A stretch of 64,000 nt of DNA, taken from Paracoccus benzoatiresistens (GTDB lineage: Bacteria; Pseudomonadota; Alphaproteobacteria; Rhodobacterales; Rhodobacteraceae). Of the stretch, positions 45,383-54,565 are shown piece by piece; the stretch's first letter is position 1, and every line of letters starts with the position of its first letter. The position numbers were made by a program, and so were the translations under genes. The stretch is taken from assembly GCF_026913015.1 (NCBI RefSeq), contig NZ_JAPTYD010000011.1, positions 1 through 64,000 on the forward strand, read 5' to 3'. The notes under the pieces were generated by a model. That model did not search any database. It had not been told where the DNA came from and was given only the letters and a program-made list of their open reading frames with translations.

Positions 45383-46459
45383 TTAGCGCGTGTCCCCGGA
45401 TGCCTGCGACAGGCCGTCATCCTTTGTCACCGACAGGTGGCGCGCGCGGTCGCCGAAGGCCTCGAAAAGCTCGGGTCCGGTGCCGGTCAGCAGGCTTTGC
45501 GCCGGCAGCGCGGCGATGCGGTCGTAAAGCGCCGCGCGGCGGCCGGCGTCCAGATGGGCCGCGACTTCGTCCAGCAGCAGGACCACCGGCTGGTCCGACA
45601 GGGCGCGCGCATTGGCCAGGATCAGCGACAGCAGCAAGGCCTTCTGTTCCCCGGTGGACGACAGCGCCGCCGGCATGTCCTGCGGTCCCCAGTGGGCGCC
45701 CAGGTCGGCGCGGTGCGGGCCGGTCAGGCTGCGCCCGGCGGCCAGATCGCGCGGGCGCATGGCGGCCAGGCGCGCGGCGATGCTGGCTTCGTCGGGATCG
45801 TCGGCAGCGCCTTCGCCGGGCAGCAGCAGCAGGGTGGCGGCGGGAAAGTCGCCGCCGTCCTGCGCGGCCATGATGGCCTGCAGCGCGTCGCGGCGGTTGC
45901 GGGTCAGGGCGGCCCCTGCCTCGGCCATCTGCGCTTCCAGTGCGCGATACCAGCCGGGATCGTTGATCTGGTCCTTCAGCAGGCGGTTGCGTTCGCGCAT
46001 CGCCTTGTCATAGGCCAGCGCCAGGTCGGCATGGTCGGGATGAAGGCTCAGCGTCACGCGGTCCAGGAAGCGGCGCCGCGCCTCGGGCGGGTCGGACCAC
46101 AGCCGGTCCATGGCGGGCACCAGCCAGATGATCCGCAAAAGCCGCCCAAGCGCCGTCTGCGCCACCGGCTTGTCGTCGATCAGGACGCTGCGCGGCTGGC
46201 CGGGCAGAGCCCCGGTCTCGACCGCCCGGTCACCGACCAGGGCACGGATCCGCCAGCCTGCCTCAAGCCCCTGCCGGGCCTGCTCGGGCGCGGGCGCGTT
46301 CCGCAAGCCCCGGCCCGGCGCCAGCATCGACACGGCTTCCAGGATATTGGTCTTGCCCGATCCGTTCGGGCCAAAGATCGCCAGGGGCCGACCGTCCAGG
46401 TCCAGATCCAGCCGGGACCAGGACCGGAACTGCGCCAGCGAGACGTGGCGAAGCGTCAC
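45383..46459 (-). CDS. recF: DNA replication and repair protein RecF
   Basis: A 358-aa SMC-like ATPase that loads RecA at gaps. The Walker A is IFGPNGSGKTNILEAV. The signature is LSSTGEQKALLLSLILANA, and the Walker B is VVLLLDEVAAHLDAGRR. Translation starts at GTG, overlapping the dnaN stop (GTGA). It begins TLRHVSLAQFRSW. Standard place between dnaN and gyrB. Confidence 0.95.
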   Translation of the reverse strand: MTLRHVSLAQFRSWSRLDLDLDGRPLAIFGPNGSGKTNILEAVSMLAPGRGLRNAPAPEQARQGLEAGWRIRALVGDRAVETGALPGQPRSVLIDDKPVAQTALGRLLRIIWLVPAMDRLWSDPPEARRRFLDRVTLSLHPDHADLALAYDKAMRERNRLLKDQINDPGWYRALEAQMAEAGAALTRNRRDALQAIMAAQDGGDFPAATLLLLPGEGAADDPDEASIAARLAAMRPRDLAAGRSLTGPHRADLGAHWGPQDMPAALSSTGEQKALLLSLILANARALSDQPVVLLLDEVAAHLDAGRRAALYDRIAALPAQSLLTGTGPELFEAFGDRARHLSVTKDDGLSQASGDTR

Positions 46460-47574
46460 ACCCGCATCGGCATGACGACATAAACCGCCGTCTGGTCGGA
46501 GCCTTCGCGGATCAGCGCCGCATCGCCCGAACCGTTGAACATGAAGACAGCATTGTCGCGATCCACCTGGCTTGCGATTTCCTGCAGGTATTTGGCGTTG
46601 AAGCCGATCTCCAGCGGATCGTCGGCATAGGCCACGATCAGCTCCTCCTCGGCCGCGCCCGCGTCGGGGGCGTTGACCGACAGGACGAGCCGGTCCTGGT
46701 CGAGCGCCAGCTTGACCGCGCGCGAACGTTCGCTGCTGACGGTGGCGACCCGGTCCACGGCGCGCGCGAAGTCGGCGGCGTCAACCTCCAGCTTGCGGGC
46801 GTTGTTCAGGGGGATCACGCGCGAATAATCCGGGAAGGTCCCGTCGATCACCTTCGACGTCAGCGTCAGCGTGGGCGTGGCGAATCGCACCTTGGTCTCG
46901 CTGACGGAAACCGCGATGTCGGTGTCGTCGTCGTCCAGCAGCTTGCGCAGTTCCGCGACCGTCTTGCGCGGCACGATCACGCCCGGCATCTCGTCCGCGC
47001 CGACCGGCAGCGGCGCGTCGATCCGCGCCAGGCGGTGCCCGTCAGTCGCCACGCAGCGCAGCATCGGCTGGCCGTCGGCCTGGGCCACATGCATGTAGAC
47101 GCCGTTCAGGTAATAGCGCGTTTCCTCGGTCGAGATCGCGAACTTGGCCTTGTCGAACAGCCGCCGCAGCACATCGGCCTTGGCCTTGAAGTTGGCGCTG
47201 TATTCGCTGGAGGCCATGACCGGGAAATCCTCGCGCGGCAGCGTGGCCAGGCTGAAGGAGGACCGCCCCGCCTGCACCGAAAGGCGGCCTGCCGCGTCGT
47301 CGGAACTGATCTGCACCAGCGCGCCGTCGGGCAGCTTGCGCGCGATCTCGTTCAGCATGACCGCGCTGACGGTGGTGGCGCCGGGGCGTTCGACCTGGGC
47401 AGGGGCCTGGTCCACCACCTCGGTATCCAGGTCGGTCGCGCGGAAGCTGACGCCATCGGGGGTCGCCTCGATCAGGACATTGGCCAGGATCGGGATGGTG
47501 TTGCGACGTTCCACAACCGACTGTGCCTGAGAGACGGCTTTCACCAGAACGGCGCGCTCGATCGAGAATTTCAT
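46456..47574 (-). CDS. dnaN: DNA polymerase III sliding clamp (beta subunit)
   Basis: A 372-aa clamp. It begins KFSIERAVLVKAVSQAQSVVERR and ends VYVVMPMRV, with the typical P-M-R motif at the end for the partner-binding pocket. Three domains are recognisable (ARKLPDGALVQI; CVATDGHRLARID; ELIVAYADDPLEIGFNAKYL). The leader upstream holds one copy of the 33-bp direct repeat, 51 bp from the start codon. Confidence 0.97.
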   Translation of the reverse strand: MKFSIERAVLVKAVSQAQSVVERRNTIPILANVLIEATPDGVSFRATDLDTEVVDQAPAQVERPGATTVSAVMLNEIARKLPDGALVQISSDDAAGRLSVQAGRSSFSLATLPREDFPVMASSEYSANFKAKADVLRRLFDKAKFAISTEETRYYLNGVYMHVAQADGQPMLRCVATDGHRLARIDAPLPVGADEMPGVIVPRKTVAELRKLLDDDDTDIAVSVSETKVRFATPTLTLTSKVIDGTFPDYSRVIPLNNARKLEVDAADFARAVDRVATVSSERSRAVKLALDQDRLVLSVNAPDAGAAEEELIVAYADDPLEIGFNAKYLQEIASQVDRDNAVFMFNGSGDAALIREGSDQTAVYVVMPMRV

Positions 47575-47624
47575 CGCTTTTCCCTGTGCCTGCGGCCATC
47601 CCGGCCCATTTGCGGACCTGATTT

Positions 47625-47657
47625 GTAACCAGCCCCGCGATGGCTCACAAGCGTTTC
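47625..47657. repeat. 33-bp direct repeat, copy 1 (dnaN side)
   Basis: It begins GTAACCAGCCCCGCGATGGC and ends AGCGTTTC. An identical copy lies at 48013-48045. The two copies start 388 bp apart and enclose a small gene with its own terminator. The repeat is perfect over 33 bp, and the flanking bases differ. Confidence 0.9.
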
Positions 47658-47673
47658 GTGGACGGATTGAATA

Positions 47674-47699
47674 TAACCCCGGGACGCTTCCCGGGGTTA
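47674..47699. terminator. Perfect 11-bp hairpin in the dnaA-dnaN spacer
   Basis: TAACCCCGGGA (47674-47684) pairs with TCCCGGGGTTA (47689-47699) around a 4-nt loop. It is the strongest hairpin of the spacer. Neither side has a U run, although ATCTTCGTTT follows on the plus strand. It lies between the small gene and dnaN, so it could insulate dnaN from upstream transcription. Confidence 0.55.
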
Positions 47700-47749
47700 C
47701 ATCTTCGTTTCTGTCCTGTAGGATGGCTTTGTCTAGCGACGAACCTTGA

Positions 47750-47785
47750 AAAAGGTGGCCCCGTAACGTTGGCGCGTTGCGGGGC
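47750..47785 (-). terminator. Terminator of the 24-codon gene
   Basis: GCCCCG-t-AACG (47758-47768) pairs with CGTT-g-CGGGGC (47775-47785), an 11-bp stem with one G-T pair. On the minus strand it is followed by CCACCTTTTTC. It lies 51 bp beyond the stop of the small ORF. A short transcript of about 170-200 nt is thus delimited. Confidence 0.7.
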
Positions 47786-47835
47786 ATTCTTCGCCCCCGG
47801 CAGCGGGAACAAAGCGTCTGGCCATCAGCATCAGA

Positions 47836-47910
47836 TCAACGACCTAACGCCATGATCGCGACGAAAAGCTGCGCGATCATCAGGATCAGCATGGCGTCTT
47901 CATACGTCAT
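47836..47910 (-). CDS. 24-aa hydrophobic peptide resembling holin-like type I toxins
   Basis: A small ORF encoding a 24-residue peptide that begins MTYEDAMLILMIAQ and ends VAIMALGR. It is a single membrane helix with a short acidic start and a basic end. The SD sequence (GGAAAGGAGAGGCG) is one of the strongest in the window. The pattern M-[ST]-x-[YF]-[ED]-[AS]-[LM]-x-L-M/I matches the short putative holin-like toxins known from Firmicutes type I systems; this is resemblance only. It has a dedicated terminator and lies between two 33-bp direct repeats in the dnaA-dnaN spacer. No antisense RNA gene can be proven. Confidence 0.6.
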   Translation of the reverse strand: MTYEDAMLILMIAQLFVAIMALGR

Positions 47911-48012
47911 CGCCTCTCCTTTCCGCACGCGTCTCTGGTTTCTGGCTCACTACCCTGCCTAGACCTTGAGAGGCTGCATTACCGATGGACTAAGCCACCT
48001 GCACCCCAAAGG

Positions 48013-48045
48013 GTAACCAGCCCCGCGATGGCTCACAAGCGTTTC
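48013..48045. repeat. 33-bp direct repeat, copy 2 (dnaA side)
   Basis: Identical over 33 bp to 47625-47657. It lies 6 bp beyond the dnaA stop codon. The repeat could be a target-site or attachment duplication, or the scar of a tandem duplication. Homologous deletion between copies would remove the small gene. Confidence 0.9.
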
Positions 48046-48051
48046 ATGCGC

Positions 48052-49431
48052 TCAGGCTTCCAGCAGGCGCCGGAGCATGTTCACATCCTCGGCCAGGGCG
48101 TGATCCTCGATGACCAGTTCCTCGATCTTGCGGATGCCGTGCATGATCGTGGTGTGGTCGCGCCCGCCGAAGCGGCGGCCGATTTCCGGCAGGCTGCGGC
48201 TGGTCAGCTGTTTCGACAGATACATGGCGATCTGGCGCGGCCGTGCGACGTTGCGGGCGCGCTTGGGCCCGACCATGTCGGCCAGGCGGATGTTGTAATG
48301 TTCCGCCACGCGGCGCTGGATGTCGTCGATCGAGATCTTGCGGTCGTTGGTGCGCAGGATGTCGGCCAGGCATTCCTGCGCGACCTCCAGCGTAATCTCG
48401 CGGCGCAGAAGGCTGGCATGGGCGAACAGGCGCTGCAGCGCGCCTTCCAGGACGCGGACGTTGGTGGTGATGCGATGCGCCAGGAATTCCAGCACGCCGG
48501 CGCCGATCTGCAGATCCGGCTGCTGGGCGCGGAAGCCCTCGGTCTTGGACTGCAGGATGCCGAGGCGCAGCTCGTAGGTTGTGGGATGCAGATCCACGAT
48601 CAGCCCGCAGGACAGGCGCGACTTGATGCGTTCCTCAAGGCCCTTGATCTCGGCGGGGGCACGGTCGGCGGAAATGACGATCTGCTTGCCCTGGTCGACC
48701 AGGGCGTTGAAGGTATGGAAGAATTCTTCCTGCGTGCTGTCCTTGCCGGCGATGAACTGCACGTCATCGACCATCAGCATGTTCACGTTGCGGAACATGC
48801 CCTTGAAATCCATGATCGTGCTTTCGCGCAGCGCCTGCACGAAGCGGTACATGAACTGCTCGGCCGAAAGATACAGGACCTGCGCCATGGGGTGCCGCGT
48901 CTGGTAGTCATGGGCGATGGCATGCATCAGGTGCGTCTTGCCAAGCCCCACACCACCGTAAAGGAACAGGGGGTTGAAGCCCACCGGCCCGCCTTCGGCC
49001 ACGCGGCGCGCGGCGGCATGGGCCAGTTCGTTGGGCTTGCCCACCACGAAATTGCCAAAGGTATAGCGCGGATCCAGCGGCGCTCCCAGATCGGCGCGGG
49101 CCACGCGGGCGGTCGCGGGCGCGGCAACGGACCCCACCGGGCGCGCGGGACTTGCCGGCACGGCAACGGGGCGGGCGCGGCCGGGCGCGGTCTGCGGGAC
49201 CACGTCGAAGCGCAACCGCTCGACCGGCTGGCCGTGGCGGCTCAGCTCGCCCAGGATGTCCTTGGCGAAGTGCCGGTTCACCCAGTCCGAGATGAAGCGG
49301 GTGGGACTGGCGAAATGGGCGATGCCCCCGTCCAGTCCGGTCAGGCGCAAGGGCTTGATCCAATGGTTGAAGTTGTTCGGCCCCACGCTTGTTTCCAGCG
49401 CGGCGCATGCCTGACCCCAGATGTCTTCCAT
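48052..49431 (-). CDS. dnaA: Chromosomal replication initiator DnaA
   Basis: A 459-aa AAA+ initiator. The Walker A is LYGGVGLGKTHLMHAI, the Walker B is MLMVDDVQFI, and the DNA-binding domain IV signature is FGGRDHTTIMHGIRKIE. Domain I begins EDIWGQACAALETSVGPNNFNHW. The start MEDIWGQ was chosen; the 52 codons upstream in this frame are unlike DnaA. The stop lies next to the 33-bp repeat. Confidence 0.97.
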   Translation of the reverse strand: MEDIWGQACAALETSVGPNNFNHWIKPLRLTGLDGGIAHFASPTRFISDWVNRHFAKDILGELSRHGQPVERLRFDVVPQTAPGRARPVAVPASPARPVGSVAAPATARVARADLGAPLDPRYTFGNFVVGKPNELAHAAARRVAEGGPVGFNPLFLYGGVGLGKTHLMHAIAHDYQTRHPMAQVLYLSAEQFMYRFVQALRESTIMDFKGMFRNVNMLMVDDVQFIAGKDSTQEEFFHTFNALVDQGKQIVISADRAPAEIKGLEERIKSRLSCGLIVDLHPTTYELRLGILQSKTEGFRAQQPDLQIGAGVLEFLAHRITTNVRVLEGALQRLFAHASLLRREITLEVAQECLADILRTNDRKISIDDIQRRVAEHYNIRLADMVGPKRARNVARPRQIAMYLSKQLTSRSLPEIGRRFGGRDHTTIMHGIRKIEELVIEDHALAEDVNMLRRLLEA

Positions 49432-49991
49432 CGTCTTTGCCCTATCTATCCTGTCCCCAGCCTTCGCCGGTCGCCCGGCGAAACAGGATTCGCGACGCGC
49501 ATCGGAACGGCGGAACCACAGACAACACCCCACCCTGCGCCCCGAACCGAGTCGCATGACGGGGCTTTCGCCCGATTCCAGATCCAAGACACAGGGTCCG
49601 CGCAGCCGGTGGCAGCCGTCTGCAGAAACCCGAGGGCATAAGGAAGTGCCTGTGCTTCCGTGCCCGACCTGCCATCCGCGGGTTCCGAAGAATCCCCTGC
49701 TGACCGGCCCGTCCCCAACACAGCGACGTGAATCGCCCCATCAGGTTAGCCATGGCGCCAAGGGGGCTGCAACCGAACTATGCGCTTGACAGAGCCTTTG
49801 CCGAACCGAATCTGCGAGAGCCTTGACTCAAAAGGAAAGAATCTGGAAGGCTTTGAAATGTAGGCATTTTTGCAACATTCGCAGGTGCAGAAACGCAAAT
49901 CGGGCGCGGATTTTCATCCGCACCCGACAAGGGTCCTGGGCCCCCGGGGGCCGCTATTTCAACGGGCTTCGCGCCAAGGCCGATCCGCGGA
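49432..49991. other. dnaA-rpsT intergenic region, no gene seen
   Basis: This 560-bp stretch holds the dnaA leader and promoter region and the 3' region of rpsT. A possible dnaA promoter on the minus strand is TTGCAG, 17 bp, CTAACC around 49745-49773. No DnaA boxes (TTATCCACA-like) were found, so an origin here is not supported. A GC palindrome (GGCCCCCGGGGGCC) is at 49939-49952. No credible ORF was found. Confidence 0.6.
49901..49926 (-). terminator. Probable rpsT terminator with a GAAA tetraloop
   Basis: CGGGCGCGGAT (49901-49911) pairs with ATCCGCACCCG (49916-49926). On the minus-strand RNA the single imperfect pair becomes a U-G wobble and the loop is GAAA, a stable GNRA tetraloop. It is followed by ATTTGCGTTTC. 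It lies 65 bp downstream of rpsT. Confidence 0.7.
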
Positions 49992-50261
49992 TCAGGCCGC
50001 CGACAGCGCCTTCACGCGCGCCGCCAAGCGCGAGATTTTCCGCGATGCAGTATTCTTGTGGACGACGCCCTTGGTCACGCCGCGCATCAGTTCGGGCTGG
50101 GCCGCCTGCAGCGCAGCCTTGGCCGCATCGGCATTGCCCGAGGCGATGGCTTCCTCGACCTTGCGGATGAAGGTGCGGATGCGCGAGCGGCGGGCCTTGT
50201 TGACATCGGTGCGGCGCTCGATCTGGCGGGCGCGCTTCTTGGACTGGGGCGTATTGGCCAT
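49992..50261 (-). CDS. rpsT: 30S ribosomal protein S20
   Basis: An 89-aa basic, helical protein binding 16S rRNA. It shows [25 protein letters not shown] at the start (shown in part) and [22 protein letters not shown] at the end. The usual dnaA-rpsT neighbourhood of alphaproteobacteria is present. Next upstream gene on the same strand is the crotonase. Confidence 0.97.
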   Translation of the reverse strand: MANTPQSKKRARQIERRTDVNKARRSRIRTFIRKVEEAIASGNADAAKAALQAAQPELMRGVTKGVVHKNTASRKISRLAARVKALSAA

Positions 50262-50414
50262 GGGCTTATCCTATCGGTCTTTTCAGCGTTTCTGTCGCGC
50301 AAAAGACCCAAGCAACCGCCTTCGGGAAGGCGGTCATGATTCTTGCCTAAGCGGGCCCACGCGCATGTAAGCCGTGGCCTATAGGGCAAATCGCCCGGAA
50401 AGAAAAGCGCGAAT

Positions 50415-51191
50415 TCAGCGGTCGCGGAACTGCGGCTCGCGCTTTTCCAGGAAGGCGGCCATGCCTTCCTTCTGGTCCTCGGTCGAGAACAGTGCCTGGA
50501 AGTTGCGCCGCTCGAACAGGATTCCTTCGGTCATGGTCGATTCGTAGGCGCGGTTGACGGCCTCCTTCGCGGCCTTGACCGAGACTTGCGATTTTTCCGC
50601 GATCTTGCGGGCGGCGGCCATGGCCTCGGGGATCAGCTTGGCGGCGGGCACGATGCGGCTGACAAGGCCGGACCGCTCGGCCTCGGCGGCGTCCATGAAG
50701 CGGCCGGTCAGGTGCATGTCCATGGCCTTGGACTTGCCCACGAAGCGGGTCAGGCGCTGCGTGCCGCCGATGCCCGCGATGACGCCCAGGTTGATTTCCG
50801 GCTGACCGAACTTGGCGGTGTCAGAGGCGATGATGAAGTCGCAGATCATCGCCAGCTCGCAGCCTCCGCCCAGGGCGTAGCCGCTGACGGCGGCGATGAT
50901 CGGCTTGCGGATGCGCGTGATGGCGTCGATCTTCGCGCCGAACAGATCCTCGTCATAGACGTCCACGAAGCTCTTGGTCGACATCTCCTTGATGTCGGCC
51001 CCGGCGGCGAAGGCCTTTTCGCTGCCGGTCAGCACCACGCAGCGGATCTTGTCGTTGCGGTCGGCATCCGTCAGCGCCTGGCCCAGTTCGGTGATCAGCG
51101 CGGTGTTCAGCGCATTCAGCGCCTCGGGGCGGTTCAGCCGGATCAGGGCGACGCTGTCCTCGATCTCGACGATGATGGTTTGATAGGCCAT
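50415..51191 (-). CDS. Enoyl-CoA hydratase
   Basis: A 258-aa crotonase-fold enzyme. The oxyanion and catalytic segments are [28 protein letters not shown] and [20 protein letters not shown]; both catalytic Glu residues (GGCE and GQPE) are present. The end KREPQFRDR is typical of short-chain EchA-type hydratases, so it likely serves fatty-acid or amino-acid breakdown. Its strand and the 153-bp gap to rpsT suggest separate transcription. Confidence 0.93.
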   Translation of the reverse strand: MAYQTIIVEIEDSVALIRLNRPEALNALNTALITELGQALTDADRNDKIRCVVLTGSEKAFAAGADIKEMSTKSFVDVYDEDLFGAKIDAITRIRKPIIAAVSGYALGGGCELAMICDFIIASDTAKFGQPEINLGVIAGIGGTQRLTRFVGKSKAMDMHLTGRFMDAAEAERSGLVSRIVPAAKLIPEAMAAARKIAEKSQVSVKAAKEAVNRAYESTMTEGILFERRNFQALFSTEDQKEGMAAFLEKREPQFRDR

Positions 51192-51260
51192 GGGCGGCGT
51201 CCCCGTTGCGATGCTTTCGGGGCGGACCCTATCAAAGGCAGGGGCGAAAAGCCAAGCAGC

Positions 51261-52106
51261 CTAGCGCTGGCAGGCCGGGCAGAAGAAGCTGGACCGGCCC
51301 CCCTGCACGATGCGGCGGATGGTGCCCGCGCAGCCGGGGGTGGGGCAGGGCGCGCCCTCGCGGTCATAAACGCGGAAGCTGTGCTGGAAATAGCCCAGTT
51401 CCCCGGTCGCCTGCCGGTGGTCGCGAAGCGAAGACCCGCCCGCCGCGATGGCATCGGTCAGCACGTCGCGGATATGGCCGACCAGGGCCGCGACGCGGGC
51501 GGCGCCGATGCGCCCCGCCGCCCGGCGCGGGTCGATGCCCGCGCGGTGCAGGGCTTCGGATACATAGATGTTGCCAAGCCCCGCGATGATGCGTTGATCC
51601 AGCAGCGCCTGTTTCACAGGCACGCGCCGTCCCGCGAAGGCGGCGGCCAGATAGGCGGGCGTGAAGCCGTCGTCAAAGGGTTCGGGACCCAGGTGGTCCA
51701 GCAGCGGGTGGGCGGACCCCTCGCGGATCAGGTCCACCATGCCGAAGCGCCGGGCGTCGTTGAAGGTGATCGTGCTGCCCGCATCGGTCACCAGGACCAC
51801 ATGATCGTGGCGCGGAAGGATTGCCGGGTCACGGTGGAAATCACCAAGGCTGCCGCCTTGGACCAGCATCCGCCCCGACATGCCCAGATGCATCAGCAGC
51901 GTGCCGCCGCGGTCCAGATCGGCCAGCAGGTATTTCGACCGCCGCCGCAGCGCCGTGACCGTCGCCCCGGTCAGCACCTGGACCAGATCGACCGGCAGCG
52001 GCCAGCGCAAATCGGGGCGGCGAACCTCGGCGCGCGCGATGCGTTGGCCTTCCAGGTGCGGCAACAGGCCGCGGCGCACGGTTTCGACTTCGGGGAGTTC
52101 TGGCAA
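51261..52106 (-). CDS. mutM: Formamidopyrimidine-DNA glycosylase, TTG start
   Basis: A 281-aa base-excision repair enzyme that removes 8-oxoguanine and formamidopyrimidines. The sequence after the initiator is [13 protein letters not shown], in which Pro2 is the catalytic nucleophile. The zinc finger at the C-terminus has CPTPGC and FFCPACQR. Because Pro must be residue 2, translation must begin at the TTG found here, preceded by AGAGGACTGTAA. Divergent from ubiE. Confidence 0.96.
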   Translation of the reverse strand: MPELPEVETVRRGLLPHLEGQRIARAEVRRPDLRWPLPVDLVQVLTGATVTALRRRSKYLLADLDRGGTLLMHLGMSGRMLVQGGSLGDFHRDPAILPRHDHVVLVTDAGSTITFNDARRFGMVDLIREGSAHPLLDHLGPEPFDDGFTPAYLAAAFAGRRVPVKQALLDQRIIAGLGNIYVSEALHRAGIDPRRAAGRIGAARVAALVGHIRDVLTDAIAAGGSSLRDHRQATGELGYFQHSFRVYDREGAPCPTPGCAGTIRRIVQGGRSSFFCPACQR

Positions 52107-52181
52107 TTACAGTCCTCTCGCTGCATTGTGCGCACGGCGCGTCGGGCTTATCTGGCGATGAAACAGGTGAACGGCAAGCGT

Positions 52182-52928
52182 ATGAGCGACAAGAAGCAGA
52201 CCCATTTCGGTTTCCGGACCGTGGACGAGGATGCCAAGGCCGGGATGGTCCACGGGGTTTTTTCATCCGTCGCGTCCCGATACGACCTGATGAACGACCT
52301 GATGAGCGCGGGCATCCACCGCGTCTGGAAGAATGCCATGATGGACTGGCTGGCCCCGCGAAACGGCCAGCATCTTCTGGATGTGGCGGGCGGGACGGGC
52401 GACATCGCCTTCCGCTTCCTGGAGCGCGCGCCGGGTGCCCGCGTGACCGTCTGCGACATGACCGAATCAATGCTGGTCGAGGGACGCAAGCGCGCCGATG
52501 CCGTGGAGAAAAGCGACCGGCTGGCCTGGGTCACGGGCGATGCGATGGCGCTGCCCTTTGCCGACAACAGCTTCGACCGCTATACGATCAGCTTCGGCAT
52601 CCGCAACGTGACCCGCATCCCCGACGCCCTGGCCGAGGCTTACCGCGTGTTGAAACCCGGCGGGCGGCTGATGGTGCTGGAGTTCAGCCAGATCCCCGTG
52701 CCGGCGATGCAATGGGCCTATGACCGCTACAGCTTCAACGTCATCCCGGCCATGGGGCAGGCGGTGACGGGGGATCGCGACAGCTATCAGTATCTGGTCG
52801 AATCGATCCGCAAGTTCCCCGACCAGGATACATTCGCCGACATGATCCGCACGGCGGGCTTTGGCCGCGTGCAGTATCGCAACCTGTCGATGGGCATCGC
52901 CGCGCTGCACTCCGGCTGGAAGCTGTAG
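52182..52928 (+). CDS. ubiE: UbiE ubiquinone/menaquinone methyltransferase
   Basis: A 248-aa SAM-dependent C-methyltransferase. Family marks are [37 protein letters not shown] (SAM-binding) and [20 protein letters not shown]. The [10 protein letters not shown] start was preferred over an ATG eight codons earlier because it matches the family length. ubiB begins on the base after its stop. Confidence 0.95.
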   Translation: MSDKKQTHFGFRTVDEDAKAGMVHGVFSSVASRYDLMNDLMSAGIHRVWKNAMMDWLAPRNGQHLLDVAGGTGDIAFRFLERAPGARVTVCDMTESMLVEGRKRADAVEKSDRLAWVTGDAMALPFADNSFDRYTISFGIRNVTRIPDALAEAYRVLKPGGRLMVLEFSQIPVPAMQWAYDRYSFNVIPAMGQAVTGDRDSYQYLVESIRKFPDQDTFADMIRTAGFGRVQYRNLSMGIAALHSGWKL

Positions 52929-54467
52929 ATGCGCGGCCCCCACAATCTGCTGCGCCTGATCCGCACGGGCGCCACCTTCGAGCGCACGGGCGCAATGCGC
53001 GCGGTTCTTGACGCGGTCGAGGCGCCGCCCCGGCTGCGCATTGCGGCGCGCATCATGGGCTGGCCCTGGCGCTGGCTGGGCTACAAGGGCGATCCGAACC
53101 TGCCGCCGATCACGCGGGCGATCACCGCGCTTGGCCCCGCCTACATCAAGTTCGGCCAGATCCTGTCGACCCGTGCCGACGTGGTGGGCGTGCAGATGGC
53201 CAACCAGCTGCGCATGCTGCAGGACCGCCTGCCGCCCTTCCCGACCGAGACGGCGAAGGACATCATCCTGGCCGACCTGCGCCAGCCGGTCGACGAGCTG
53301 TTTTCCGAATTCTCGGAACCGGTCGCCGCCGCGTCCATCGCGCAGGTGCATCGGGCACGGGTCCGCGCCACCGGCCGAGAGGTCGCCGTCAAGGTGCTGC
53401 GCCCCGGCATCGGCCCGGCCTTCCGCCGCGACATCGACGCCTTCCACTTCGCTGCCGGCATCATCGAGTTCCTGTCCCCCGGCAGCCGCCGCCTGCGCCC
53501 GCGCGACGTGGTGCGCCATTTCGAATCCACCGTGACCGCCGAACAGGACATGCGGCTGGAAGCGGCCAATGCCTCTGAATTCGCGGAAAACACCAAGGAT
53601 GATGCCGATTTCAGGATCCCGGCGCCCCACTGGGAACTGTCGTCCCGGCGGGTGCTGACCTCGGACTGGGCGGAAGGCCTGCCGATGGGCGACCACGCCG
53701 GCCTGGTCGCCGCGGGCCATGACGTGGGTCGCATCGCCACGCGGGTGATCCAGCTGTTCCTGCAGCACGCGCTGCGCGACGGCTTCTTCCACGCCGACAT
53801 GCATCACGGCAACCTCAAGGTGGCGGCGAATGGCGATGTCGTGGCCTATGACTTCGGGATCATGGGCGAGATCGACGACTATACCCGCCGCGTCTATGCC
53901 GAGATCCTTTATGGCTTCATCCAGCGCGACTATCGCCGCGTGGCCCGCGTGCATTTCGAGGCCGGCTATGTTCCGCGCGACCGCGACGAGGCCGCCTTCG
54001 CCCGCGCCCTGCGCGCTGTGGGCGAGCCGATCTTTGGCGCCAGCGCGAACCAGATCTCGATGGCGAACCTGCTGGCCTACCTGTTCGAGGTGACCGAGCG
54101 TTTCGGGATGCAGACCCAGACCCAGCTGATCCTGCTGCAGCGCACCATGGTCGTGGTCGAGGGCGTGGCCCGGTCGGTCGATCCGCAACTGAACATCTGG
54201 GACGCGGCCAAGCCCGTGGTGTCGGATTACATCCGGTCCAGCCTTGGTCCCAAGGCCCTGGCCGGCGACATGGTCAAGGTAGCCCAGACCGTCGGGCGCT
54301 ATGGCCCGCTGCTGCCGCAAATCGTCGAACAGGCCCTGTGGGAACGCGCCCACCCCGAGGATGCCCGCCGGGTCCAGCCGGTCCTGCTGCGGCGCGGCGC
54401 GCCGGTCTGGCTGGCGGTGGTGCTGGCGCTTGGGACGGGGACGGCGATCGGGATGATGCTGGCCTAA
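52929..54467 (+). CDS. ubiB: UbiB/ABC1-family atypical kinase-like protein
   Basis: A 512-aa protein needed for ubiquinone synthesis. The KxGQ motif is AYIKFGQILSTRADVV, the A-rich loop is PVAAASIAQVHRA, and the catalytic region has HADMHHGNL and YDFGIMGEID. The C-terminal end has two hydrophobic segments. It starts directly after the ubiE stop codon, without a gap. Confidence 0.95.
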   Translation: MRGPHNLLRLIRTGATFERTGAMRAVLDAVEAPPRLRIAARIMGWPWRWLGYKGDPNLPPITRAITALGPAYIKFGQILSTRADVVGVQMANQLRMLQDRLPPFPTETAKDIILADLRQPVDELFSEFSEPVAAASIAQVHRARVRATGREVAVKVLRPGIGPAFRRDIDAFHFAAGIIEFLSPGSRRLRPRDVVRHFESTVTAEQDMRLEAANASEFAENTKDDADFRIPAPHWELSSRRVLTSDWAEGLPMGDHAGLVAAGHDVGRIATRVIQLFLQHALRDGFFHADMHHGNLKVAANGDVVAYDFGIMGEIDDYTRRVYAEILYGFIQRDYRRVARVHFEAGYVPRDRDEAAFARALRAVGEPIFGASANQISMANLLAYLFEVTERFGMQTQTQLILLQRTMVVVEGVARSVDPQLNIWDAAKPVVSDYIRSSLGPKALAGDMVKVAQTVGRYGPLLPQIVEQALWERAHPEDARRVQPVLLRRGAPVWLAVVLALGTGTAIGMMLA

Positions 54468-54495
54468 GGGGCCCGCGCGCCCTTGGCCCTTGGCA

Positions 54496-54511
54496 GGCGC
54501 GTTGCCGCGCC
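54496..54511. terminator. Hairpin between convergent ubiB and secreted-protein genes
   Basis: GGCGCG (54496-54501) pairs with CGCGCC (54506-54511) around TTGC, in a very GC-rich stretch. It could terminate ubiB. The stem is short and there is no U run, so the call is weak. Confidence 0.3.
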
Positions 54512-54565
54512 CGCCCGGTCTGGCGGCCGGAGTGCAGATGTCCTGACGGACCCCTGATCCCTGCT

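Noticed and set aside
49939..49952. GC palindrome GGCCCCCGGGGGCC as a regulatory site
   Set aside because: It has no loop and no U run and is not repeated elsewhere in the window. The adjacent GAAA-loop hairpin is a better rpsT terminator.
49432..49991. Replication origin next to dnaA
   Set aside because: No DnaA-box cluster (TTATCCACA-like) or AT-rich unwinding region was seen in the dnaA-rpsT or dnaA-dnaN spaces. Alphaproteobacterial origins are often elsewhere. A GC-skew plot of the whole chromosome would decide.
50586..52181. Apparent N-terminal extension of UbiE of more than 500 codons
   Set aside because: The extension runs antisense through the crotonase and mutM genes. UbiE itself is complete from 52182.
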